Shown in pieces: positions 1 through 9,669 of a stretch of DNA of 64,000 nucleotides. Origin of the DNA: Capitulum mitella (taxonomy: Eukaryota > Arthropoda > Thecostraca > Pollicipedomorpha > Pollicipedidae). A program made the translations under genes and the position numbers. Each line of letters starts with the position of its first letter. The stretch's first letter is position 1. The stretch is from contig CP099850.1 in the NCBI GenBank assembly GCA_030062745.1, positions 6,696,001-6,760,000 of the forward strand, read 5' to 3'. Under the pieces are notes generated by a model that searched no databases, was not told the DNA's origin, and worked only from the letters and a program-made list of their open reading frames with translations.

Positions 1-1172
1 TTGTGTACCTTTTGCTTCATCATTTTTACACCTTGTTTCAAGGTTTTGACCTTAGGTCAGGTTAAGTGCTTGACCTAGGTCAGGTCAAACAGATCTATGT
101 CCAAAAAAATTTAGCGCCCTCTAACTTTTTCGCAAAACAAGATATCACAATAATACTTTCAGGGATTAGTGATCTTGACAGATGCAACAAATCTGCTATC
201 TCAGATTTTTCGGAATTTTCCGGGTCATTGACCTAAGGTCAAGCCCATTTGTAAGACATATCGCGGTTTTTTCGGGAATTGACGGAATATTCCGTGACAT
301 TTTTAGTGTGGAATGAAGCAGACATCTAGTTAACGTCATTGGGCAAAGTATCAGTGACTTCCAACCATTGACCTGAGGTCAGGTCGCGAATAATTGTAGT
401 AAGCCGAAATGTACCACAGTCAAAATCAGCGACAAATTACTCAGAATCGGTAGAAAATGGCAGAACTGGCTTGCACAGATGTAAGTAATACCAACAACCT
501 CAAAAAGTTTTAACAATGCCATATTTTGCAAATAAACAGACCCTCGCGAATAACGCTCCGCCAATTGTGTAGATTGGTAATTAATGAACTTTTCCTAAAT
601 TTAAGCATGAGAAACCATCACAAGAACCATGAAGACCAATAAAATTTACATGGATAGACTTATGCCGCGAAAATAAATGAACACTAAAATTAGTTCCCGT
701 TAATTTATTACAGCGTACGGTTGCGGCGCACGCCGACAGCCGGCGCGAAAACTGCTCTGTCTTTAACTCAACGTTTCGGCGTATATATTGAACAAATCCG
801 AGAAATTAGATGTGTATCGGCATTTACTTGTCCCGGACCTTTACTTGTCCGCCGGTGTATTTACCTTTATGCGTGCCTTTGTGCATGCATACCTTTGTGC
901 GTTATTAGTCACAGCCCTAGAGATTCAGGCCATTTCTCGGTCCCATGCAGTCGGCTATGAGAAAACATACATAGGACGTAAATTGCTTACATATTATCTA
1001 AAACTAAAAATGAGACCAGTTTCGAGTTCTACTCGTCACAAGCTTTCCAGCGGTGTGCTTATTTTTATCGTGCGACCAACCGTTCGTGAGTTAGAGGGGG
1101 GCGGCCAACTGCCCCCCCCCAATCGGGCATGATCGTAACCGACCGACGGCCGTGCGCGGGTTAAATGGCGCA
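1..1172 (+). repeat. Dispersed repeat R1, copy 1 (cut by window start)
   Basis: This segment aligns along its length with 40952-42082 in the same orientation, and its last ~450 bases align with the reverse complement of 44205-44665. Shared landmarks are the opening TACCTTTTGCTT, the phrase GGGCAAAGTATCAGTGAC, and ATCGTGCGACCAACCGTTCG near the end, followed by a G-rich stretch. The first 400 bases hold four palindromic TGACCT(n)AGGTCA words. I see no protein domain. A frame reading IVRPTVREL near 1080 is open in all three copies. The left end may lie outside the window. The class of element is unknown. Confidence 0.8.
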
Positions 1173-2359
1173 AATACGAATCTACGTATCAAGTTGCCTT
1201 TTTTGCTGCACTGCCACAAAAAAAATTTCCACAACGCATTAGGTAGGCATTTTTAAATTACTTTATCCCCAGACAATAAAATCTGGTTATTTGTGTAAAG
1301 GTCATCAGAAGGTCGCAAAATCCGCCCGCGTGAGGGGAGATGAGGGGACCAGCGTCGCTTCAGTGCGGCGCTGCACACGCAAGAGGCGGAATTCCCCTGT
1401 CACACAACCGTGACCCAAGATGCGGTTACGGTTGTGTTTCGTTTTACCCTAAAAGAGGCTTTCATTAATATGGATAATTTCTCCGTCCTCTGCCCATGGA
1501 ACGGGAGTTTTGCAGCTCCGTCACAAGAAGTTCTCTTGCGAAATTACGCCAGTCTACAACGCTTCCTTTGCTAAGCCTACCGAAGTGTTTCTTAGCAAGC
1601 CGAGCAGTGTGTTTCTGGCACATGAAATGCAAGATCCAGAGGATGGCGGCCTTTGCAGTTTTTAAACTTGGACATATGCATGCATTGCTACAATGTAAAC
1701 AACTCACCTTCGTCGTCCCCACAACAGTGCGAGCAGCTGAAGCAGCAGTCGCGACGTTGACTGGCTGGAGAGTGACGCCATCGCAAAAATATGAGGTCGG
1801 CAGAATCGGCCAAACGATGGCGAACGTCGTCGTTTGACACGGTTAGCCTGACACCGGGCGACGCCGGGCGACGCGCGCCAGCACGTCAAAAACGTCAGTG
1901 TAAGCCGGGCTTTAACCATACTGACTTGGAAGATTAAGACGATGACATCCGAATCAGAGGACGTCACGTCAGTATAAAACGCAGGGAATCAATGCATTGC
2001 GACTGAGGGAATCAACGCAAAATCCGAAAGCTGGTTTTGTAAAAATTACCGTGAAATATCTCGGAAAATATCCAACATTTCTTCGTATGAACAAGCTTTC
2101 CACCTTTATGTACAGTACAATAATATTCAAATTCGGGAACACCAGCTATTTAGGTATAATCTGACACGCAAAACAATAAAATTGCAGGTGGCGGGAAGGT
2201 AAAAAAATAACTGAAAATTCACGGCCCGCTTCAAAACACGTCCGTCCCACACTTCCATTGACGACACTATAGATACCCTATAAGAAATGCCATGGTTTTC
2301 TCGGTAGGAAATGTTGCTGTACACATCTGTTTTTTAACGTTCTGGATGTAGGGCTTGCC
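1173..2359. other. No recognised gene; unique sequence
   Basis: The stretch holds open frames up to about 113 codons on both strands over 1465-1967, overlapping each other. None shows a motif or splice context that would favour one. A short GC-rich patch with repeated CGGGCGACGC words lies near 1850-1880. Confidence 0.5.
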
Positions 2360-2575
2360 TGTTTTCATTATTATTTTCCTTATTTTTATATATTATTGTT
2401 ATTTTATCCATTATTATATATGATTATATTATTATTGTTATTATGTATTACTATTTTATTATTTACTATCATTTTATTACTTTCATCATTTTATTTTTAT
2501 CTTTTACTATTTTATTCATTTTACCTTCATTATTTCATTCATTCATATTGCCTGTTTTCATTATTTTCACAGTTA
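2360..2575. repeat. A/T-only low-complexity tract
   Basis: The plus strand is almost entirely T and A in ATT/TTA runs with few G. Hydrophobic-looking short frames over 2396-2673 are a direct consequence of this composition and are not genes. Confidence 0.85.
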
Positions 2576-3153
2576 TAGCCTGTTTTAAAAAATGCTTTTT
2601 CGAAGCCTGGCTCTGCAACATGAGAGCACAGGATTCCTGCATGCCGCGCAGTTCAGTGTTTCCATTAAAATAGATGTATCACCGTTATAATTTGCTTTAA
2701 TGTCCTCTTGCCTCTGAGCGCTTGGTAAGCCATTAAATAAGCTTGCTGCTCCCCAGATCATGAGTGCAAATGTGGTTTCGTTTAAGGGCAATCATTGTTT
2801 AATCCTCTGGCGTGCGTTAACAGGGACCCGTCCGCTAAAATGTTATATGTCACATGTACAGCATTCGTTAACATGATAGATGCATGTAGACGCAAAAGTT
2901 GCAACCATGCAACTTTTTATGCGAAGGAAGCTTACGTTAGTGGTTACGCATCAGTTTTCAAAGCAATGTTCTGTCCCCAGTCGTCTACGACCCACGATCT
3001 TTGATTTTTCATTGCCGCTACTTAGGTGTCTTCCAGTAAATGACGTTATCGGGACCCTTGCGACCATTTTTAAGATTGTGCGATTTTTTCAGTACTGGCT
3101 CAGCGCCGCTCCTGATGCTCTCCACGACAATTAATTTGTGAAAGACCGCTTGC
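2576..3153. other. No recognised gene
   Basis: Mixed-composition DNA between the A/T tract and the GC-rich island. I see no conserved motif, no repeat shared with the rest of the window and no convincing exon. Confidence 0.5.
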
Positions 3154-3199
3154 ATGACAGAGGAGCTTTACCTGTTAAGCGCCATAGCTCCGCATCTCA

Positions 3200-3640
3200 C
3201 GTCTGCCAGCTCCGTCAGGCAGTGGCGGCTCGGTCGGGCCGAGCGCTGTGGAGTCCCTGAGACGCACGTTACAGGCGGCCGGGTCAGCAGTTCGCCGGCC
3301 GCCGCCCGACCCGGAACGGAGCGCCGGCACTGCTGCGAACTGCGCCCGTGGACCCGTTCCGCGTCGGCCGCGACCGATCTGATTTCTCTCCAGCTGGTGT
3401 CGGCTCCGCGGCGCCGGTGGTCGGCGGGGGGTCGCACCTCGCCTGACCTCGGCGCCGGGGCCGACCGGCCTCAGGCGCCGGCTATTGCGACGTGCCCTCA
3501 GACCGGCGCCGTGCACTTAGCTTTCGCATGTGGCACGGCGTCCGGCGCCGACCGGCGCCAAACGGAACTGGGACGCGCCCCACTAACGGCATCTGCCGGC
3601 TCAGAAGCTCCTGGATCAGAGGCTTTTTGGCTGCGCAACT
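3200..3640. other. GC- and CpG-rich island
   Basis: This stretch is strongly enriched in G, C and CpG relative to its flanks. It causes long overlapping open frames on both strands, the longest 188 codons over 3154-3720. Amino-acid composition (Arg, Ala, Pro, Gly) is that expected of GC-rich non-coding DNA and no domain is visible. It could be an unmethylated promoter region of a gene whose exons I cannot see, or an old GC-rich transposon end. Confidence 0.5.
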
Positions 3641-3720
3641 CTGAGGCTATACCTTGGAACCAGCTTGGAACTATACTTGGAACTTTGGAGTTATACCCAC
3701 ACCAGCTTAGAACATGTTGA

Positions 3721-4242
3721 AGTGGCAAGACCATGAAAACTTAGATGCGATAATACCAGGTGAACCATTACTAGCTCTGTTTCATGTGTCCTGCAATGAC
3801 GTTTGGAAACATCGGACATCTCTGTAAATAAGGAAAATCCCTATGTCGTATTCCCTTAACGTCTAAAGAGATAAAATCAGTGAAATCTCTTATGCCACAC
3901 GAATGGCTTTTTTGACAATGATGTTACGTGTATCACAATGACAAAAACAGAAATGACAATGACAAAAAAAGACAATGGCAGTTTTTATTTGTCAATGAGT
4001 GAAATAAAAACATTTTCAAAAAAGAGGACCTTTTTGGAACATACATTGTAAAAACAGAAATATTCCAACATTTTATAGCATAAAACCCGTTTCATTCACC
4101 AATACTTGGCGAACATTAATCAACAGGTAACGACGGCAGAAGTAAAAACGTCGTTAAGCGCACATATAAGTGCACTTAAACACTGCCGCATACCGACACC
4201 TGTGCCACTCGGTAAAAACAAGTCCACCCCTCCCAATTACGT
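3721..4242. other. No recognised gene; (ACAATG)-like short repeat
   Basis: AT-richer DNA with several spaced copies of ATGACAATGACAAA-type words at 3915-3978. Nothing else is supported. Confidence 0.5.
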
Positions 4243-4354
4243 CCGCATTTTTAGGGAAACCCATTGCAAATCATCTTCTCAGTAGGCGGTTTTCGTATGA
4301 TTTCAGCTCTCACCCAACCCCTCCCCCCTCACGAAAATCCTGGCTGTATCCCTG
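4243..4354. repeat. Short dispersed repeat, copy 1 (pair with 51489-51607)
   Basis: The run from CCGCATTTTT through GGCTG and ending CCCTG aligns with 51489-51607 at roughly 75-80% identity, including a C-rich block in the middle. Read on the other strand it begins CAGGGATACAGCCAGG, which resembles the CAGGGGCGG ends common in hAT-type nonautonomous elements, including the one proven at 43529-43939. I could not find a partner terminus or target duplication, so the class is inferred. Confidence 0.6.
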
Positions 4355-5408
4355 TTTTTAGGTAGGCATGACTAGTGGTAGTCTTTCGGCTGGCGGGCCA
4401 CCGATGTAAACAATCTTTTGTAGGCCAAAATTATTTTTGTTACCACAGCACTGCCAGTCCAAAGCTGCCATAAAAATCTGTTTAAGGTTTACCAGATTTT
4501 AATGACAGCTGGCAAACATTGGCGTCGCTGATGCACAGATTGGCACAGATGGCATTGGCAAACTCCACAGAGACACGTTAGATTTTATGGCATCCACTAC
4601 GCCAAGATGGGATTAGGTGTATGATTATGTTTTTAGACGTAAATCCCCCCCCCCCATTTCTCCACCTTTTGTCACTTTTGACGTAAGATTAAAATGTCTT
4701 TTTACGTCGGTGGCCCGCCAACCAAAAGGTTGGGGGAAGATACTGGGTTGTTGAACAGTTTAAGGTGTCGGACATTCGCTGTATTTTCCAGGTTTACTCC
4801 ACAATCACGATCATTTTTGCTACTGATCTGCCTCTCTTGTAAAAACTGAGTGGGTTTTAAAGCTAGGTCAATGACGAAACGATCATGACTGTGGAGAAAA
4901 CCTGTGTGATGCAGTGAGGGTCCAGTACATCAAACCGTCCAGCACCCCTATACCTTCTCCTACCGAATTAGTTTAAGATTAATACTGGATAAATTTGTAT
5001 CAACAATAAAAACATTCAAATAATTTTCTTACTTTTGACACCTGCACACCTCGCCAGAATGAAATTTTTGACCACTCTGTGTAGCTAGTAGAGCACATAC
5101 CCACCGAAGGCTGCCTTCCACATTCTTGTTCAAGCAGGCCATTACTCCAGAATTCGGCTTAACCCAGTCATTTCATCGAAACCCTTAAAACTCGGCTGAG
5201 AAAATACCTAGGTACGTGGTCGCATAAAACAGACACCCATCTACCTGTTCACTGTTCAAACACAAACACAGCGCCTGGCGACGGCGATATTCCGATTGCA
5301 CACGATTCTTCCACAAATAACCGATCCACCTTCTGTCGGCGAGATGCGAGGTGAAAAGCTGTTGGAAAGCGGTGCGTTCTTTCGGCAAATTCCACGTCGT
5401 GTTTTCAG
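4355..5408. other. No recognised gene
   Basis: Contains a poly-C run near 4648-4658 and scattered short frames without features. No repeat shared with other parts of the window was found. Confidence 0.5.
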
Positions 5409-5478
5409 TATGTTGTTATGTTTAATATGTTATGTTGTTATGTTCAATATGTTGTATGTTGTTATGTTTCCAATATAT
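5409..5478. repeat. Three-unit minisatellite, 22-24 bp
   Basis: Three successive units begin TATGTTGTTATGTT and differ in the last third of the unit (TTAA, TCAA, TTCCAA). Confidence 0.8.
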
Positions 5479-5821
5479 CATGGTGTTAATATATCACTTA
5501 ATATAATAACCTAATCGCTGTTTAGGGCAGCACTGGCAATTCCATACTCCGAACATGACTCCTGACGTCGGTTAAGATCCCCATATTCAAAGATGGCATG
5601 TAAATGGACCATGCTGAACCGATAAATGAATGTTCCTCGAAAATCGGCCGGCCAGTTATCTAAAGTAGTTTCGAAACATGGGATTGTCAGCATTTTCCGA
5701 ACTTGTAATTTAGTACTCTTGCGTACTTTGCAGGCCGGTTTGATAGCAAGTCACTTTCTAAGTCCTTATATTCAAAAGGGGTGAGTGAATCGACTATTCC
5801 CAATGTAGTGGCAAAGGTTTT
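5479..5821. other. No recognised gene
   Basis: Unique-looking sequence between the minisatellite and the LINE 3' tail. A 60-codon minus-strand frame at 5511-5693 has no recognisable feature. Confidence 0.5.
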
Positions 5822-6402
5822 GAAATTGAAGTTGAAGTTGAAGTTGTTGTGAAGAAGTCCTTCTGAGCCTATTAGTTCCTGAGCATGGACGGGTTTGAAC
5901 GGAAAAGAGATGTTAGGCTATGACAGTTTGTCTTTGTTCTTGTTCTTGTGAATACTCCTCGACTCACTCACTCACTTCTTCGAATGGGCACAAAGGCCTA
6001 GATTATCTGGAATTCACAATGTGTCTTATGTTCATCAAGTCTGGTCCTGAACTCCTGAAGTGAGGTCGATGATACCACTGCCAGCAGCAAACTGTTTCAG
6101 TCGTCGACGGCCTTTACTGCCAAATGATGTGTCCTGGCATCTCTTGCTCCTTGTGGTCTGTGCGCTGCTAGTTGTATAATCCCATTCTCCTTGAACTGTC
6201 CGGATACTATCTTGTAATTAACGGTTAAAGCTCCTCTTCTCCTTCTATGTGTCAGACTTAGAAGGCTGAGCTCAAAATCTGTCTTCATATTGGAGTTCTC
6301 TGATGCATTTGACTTGAACAGGTGACTTGGACCTGTTTGACGCGGCTTTTTCTTTGTTATCATCAAATGTCCTTGAGGGCGGGCGTTCAACCTTCCCTGC
6401 CG
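5822..6402 (-). mobile_element. LINE (CR1/L2-like non-LTR retrotransposon), 3' end, degenerate
   Basis: On the minus strand the translation carries the conserved C-terminal end of a non-LTR reverse transcriptase: an RRRRGAL block followed by YKIVSGQF and, after an in-frame stop, NSLL..VVSSTSLQEFRTRLDEH. This matches the family pattern RRxRGDLIxxYKIxxG, then WNxLPxxVVxAxSxxxFKxxLD. Downstream on the same strand, at 5822-5850, lies an (AACTTC)n tail of the kind that ends many CR1/L2 elements. Only the extreme C-terminus and 3' UTR are present, a 5' truncation typical of LINE copies. The frame is broken by a stop in the WNxLP motif. It abuts the Ty3/gypsy remnant. Confidence 0.8.
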
Positions 6403-6424
6403 TTAGGCGAGGACACAACTGCAT

Positions 6425-7852
6425 TTGCCTTTAAAATGTAAGCCTGGAGCTAAGAATTGGGCAGTCGATGCTCTCAGTCGGTGCCCAAAGGCTACCGCAG
6501 ATGTTTCTATCCAGACTGATGACGCGGTAAACTGGTGCAGTGTTACTGATTCGCCCCGGTCCCCGAGCTTCCTCCGATCGGCGCCGAGGCTGACGGCGCG
6601 TCGCAGTGTTGGCCATTTGGTCCGGTCCCTGGTCAGGCATGGGTCACGACTCACGGTCCACGGCGTGCGCTACAGGAAGTGTCGGAAACGCGCCACGATG
6701 AGGACCAGCTGCAGGTAGCACTGCCGAAAGGTTTGATTCATGATGTTCTAACCTCTCCGCGCCATGGACCCACAAGTGGACGTCGGCCCGGGCAAGATGT
6801 GTGCACAGATAAGACCTCGCTTCTGGTGGCTGACTTTGGTGCTCGATGTTCATGACTTATGCAAGCGATGTCAGCGCAGCTCGTCTCAAAATCTACCGTT
6901 GCTTCAGCTCCGAGCTTCGTCGAGCGAGTTGTACGCGTCTGAGCCCTTTGAAACCATAGCCATTTATTGTCTGAGTGGTTTACCTAGAACTCCACTTTGG
7001 CACAAGCACCTGCTGGTGGTGTTTGACCATTTCACTCGTTGGAGCGGGGTTTATGCGATGAAAGACATGGCCGTCAGTTTCTGCGCCTGTGAAGGTTTCT
7101 TCTTCTCCTGGTACGGCTGTCCGCAGAATTTGCACTCTGCGCGGCGAACTCTGCCGGTCAGATCATTGCTGAAACATGTCGCCTGCTTATAAGACTATTC
7201 ATATTCATAAGACCAGGATTAGCCCTTATCATCTCAGGGTTATGGTCGCGTGGAGAGGATTATGCGCACTCTGTTAGACATGCCAGCAAAATATTTTCAA
7301 GGCCATCACGATGCGTGGGATGTTAATGTACCCTTGATTATGGTAAGATATAGATCCCAAGGGCATGGGTCTAGGCTGTAGTCCGTATTTTCCCATGTTT
7401 GGCTGCGAGCCGTGACTTCCTGACTTAGGCGGAGCTTGAGGTTCCCACTGCTCCAAAGTCTGAAAATGTTGCTCGGTATGTAGATCGGCTGCGTAAGAGC
7501 ATTTGACAACAGCACAAGTTTGCACAAGTTTAGGCTTCCGATACTTCTCACCGGAAAAATATACGTTGTTACGAACAGAAGCTTAACCAGTTCACGCACA
7601 ATCCAGATGATTTAATTTACTTATGTAAGAAAGCCGTCCCCAAAAGAAAATATTACACGGTCCTGTGTCCCTGTCGTGCGGGTGTGGTTGTTACATGTGT
7701 GGACGACTTGAATTATCGGATTCGGTTGCGTGGTGGCAGTAAAACATTGTTGGTGCACCACAATCGTCTTAAGCCTCTATTGACTCCGACGACCATCGGT
7801 ACCGCGTTCGTGATGACTGACGGCCGTGACACGCGTGACGACTATGCTGTGG
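6425..7852 (+). pseudogene. Ty3/gypsy-like LTR retrotransposon pol remnant (RNase H end and integrase)
   Basis: Successive pieces, in family order but in shifting frames, identify this as decayed pol. Near 6440 the motif KPGAKNWAVDALSR corresponds to the end of the RNase H connection region (PGKxNxxADALSR). Near 6790-6880 comes the integrase zinc-finger end, with RFWW...DVHDLCKRCQ matching the CxxCQ pair. Near 7000-7070 comes the start of the catalytic core (LLVVFDHFTRWSGVYAM, first Asp present). Near 7205-7330 comes ISPYHPQGYGRVERI and DAWDVNVPL, which covers the second half of the core and the catalytic Glu. Near 7690-7780 comes the C-terminal LNYRIR...VHHNRLKPL. Several frameshifts and stops separate the blocks, so it is not functional. 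No protease or upstream reverse transcriptase was seen; 6403 is its apparent 5' limit at the LINE fragment. Confidence 0.85.
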
Positions 7853-7860
7853 ACACGCCC

Positions 7861-8095
7861 AGGGTGACGGTGTCTGGTCCATCTCCGCACGGAGGCCCGG
7901 CCGCTTCAGGGTGACGGTGTCTGGTCCATCTCCACACGGAGACCCGGCCGCTTCAGGGTGACGGTGTCTGGTCCATCTCCACACGGAGGCACGGCCGCTT
8001 CAGGGTGACGGTGTCTGGTCCATCTCCGCACGGAGACCCGGCCGCTTCAGGGTGACGGTGTCTGGTCCATCTCCACACGGAGGCACGGCCGATTC
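7861..8095 (+). repeat. 47-bp minisatellite, five units
   Basis: Five head-to-tail units begin AGGGTGACGGTGTCTGG at 7861, 7908, 7955, 8002 and 8049. They differ mainly at GCACGGAGGC versus ACACGGAGAC. The unit length is not a multiple of three, and the array begins inside the last open frame of the gypsy remnant. There are no unique spacers, so this is not a CRISPR-like array. Confidence 0.95.
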
Positions 8096-8124
8096 AGGAG
8101 TGATTGCGGAATGTGAGCCGTAGT

Positions 8125-9577
8125 GGTTTCAGTAGGGATGCACCGGATATCCGGTCCGGCCGGATATCCGGACTGATATTAGACATTATCTGGTCCTCGA
8201 TATTCGGCCGGATATTTCTGTGATCTGGCCGGATATTGCCAGATATTTAGCCTTCCGGTGTACGATTAAGACGTTGTTCTAATGTCTGCGAACAAAACCG
8301 TTTCAAGAGAAATGTGCCTTGCTACATTAGATTGCCGATGTAACTGACAGTTCCAAGGTCTGGCTGAAGCACCACTTTCCGTCCTAGTTCGGGAAGGTGG
8401 AGACATGTTTTGCAAGAGTGGGACTCAAGCTCAGAGCTCTGAACAAAAGCCAGCATGTGCTCAGCAGCCCATTTTATGGTGTATTGTCTTTTTCCAAATA
8501 TTTTTCTTTGGCTCTTTATGACCCTCTGATACAAATGCATGGAGGGGCTTTTGTACTTCAAGAAACATATCTTAGTAACCGTAAAAAATGTTTAAGAAGT
8601 CAGATATTCCAGTTCTACGAAAGCGCTATATTGGCATTCCGCGTATTCTGGAGCCTTTGCCCATGGGTGTAATCTCTGCGGGCGCTGCGGGGCCATGTCC
8701 TCCGCAGTTTTTCAGAAGTGGTCATTTGTGCTCCTAATTTTTAAGGTATGAGATAGGTATTTCCCCTGGGGACAGAATTTCTTGGGCTTTGAAATCAAAC
8801 AAAAGGTCATTCAACTGTATGTTGTCATGCAACACCCGAAAAAGTGATTTTCCCCTCTCGTCATGCCTGTTCTTGGTGAACTGCAGCCAGCTTGTCCCTC
8901 CCCCGTGTTTTTGAACTGTGTTTTGTTATCCCCATGTCTTTGCCTGCATTGAGAAAAGCTGAGCTCGGCTTTGATTGTTCCGTTTTTACTCATGTTATGA
9001 GCGGTACAGCCTACCCGCCGACCGGTGACCAGCTGCCGCGCCGCCCGCCGCCGCAGGCACTAACGACCGTCGGTGACCAGCCCGACCCTGCCACGTCATT
9101 GGCTGTCGCCGGGCGGGTACTAGAGCCGCAGCAAATTCCCCATTGGCTGCTACCGTTCCGTATGATGCGACATTGTATGTTCGACCCGGAGAGGGGCATC
9201 AATGTGCCTGGAGTCCCTTGGCAATACGCTGCTGCACGAGACGTCTGGCTCTGGAGACCAGATGGACAAGGACACAACAATTTATTTATTCATTTTTTTT
9301 TACAATGAAACCTATGGAAACCTCACAGTAAGTGTATGCACAGGGGATGATTCACGAACCAATTTTTTGTTTACTTTTTTCGTTTTTTCATATGATCTTC
9401 TTTTCATTCGGTCTTTTTCGTCCCATTTTTTTCGGTGAAAATGGTAAACAAAAATAGGTAAGCATGATATCCGGTATCCGGCCGGATGTCCGGCCAGATA
9501 TTCGGCACCCCGACCCGGGATATTCGATATCCGGCCGGATTGCAAAAACCCGGATCCGATGCATCCATAGGTTTAAG
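8125..9577 (+). mobile_element. hAT-type DNA transposon, 1437 bp, with TIRs and 8-bp target duplications
   Basis: The element runs 8133-9569. It starts TAGGGATGCACCGGAT; the reverse complement of its end starts TATGGATGCATCGGAT, 14 of 16 matching. It is flanked by GGTTTCAG (8125-8132) and GGTTTAAG (9570-9577), an 8-bp target duplication with one change, as hAT elements make. Both subterminal regions (8147-8240 and 9465-9545) are crowded with ATCCGGCCGGAT-type palindromic words, plausible transposase-binding sites. No intact transposase is present. A weak, frame-broken stretch near 8350-8470 might be a BED-finger relic, but this is uncertain. A GC-rich block occupies 9005-9240. It sits in the 3' part of the gypsy remnant, so it inserted later. 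Confidence 0.85.
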
Positions 9578-9653
9578 TGTGGAGATACGGTTACCGTTTT
9601 TTTGCACCACGTGGATCCACTCCGTTGGTGAAAGGAATCGCCTTGCCGGTTGT

Positions 9654-9669
9654 GAAGGAAGAGGTGTTG
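9654..9669 (+). other. Possible polypurine tract and 3' LTR start of the gypsy remnant
   Basis: The purine run GAAGGAAGAGG is followed at once by TGTTG, the arrangement expected where a gypsy-type 3' LTR begins. If the hAT element is removed this lies about 0.3 kb after the integrase end and minisatellite. No matching 5' LTR is in view, so this is weak. Confidence 0.2.

Noticed and set aside
3154-3720. 188-codon frame in a GC-rich island
   Set aside because: Overlapping frames on both strands are equally open, as expected of GC-rich DNA. No motif.
7861-8095. CRISPR-like regular array
   Set aside because: Units are directly contiguous without unique spacers, and the context is an animal retrotransposon.
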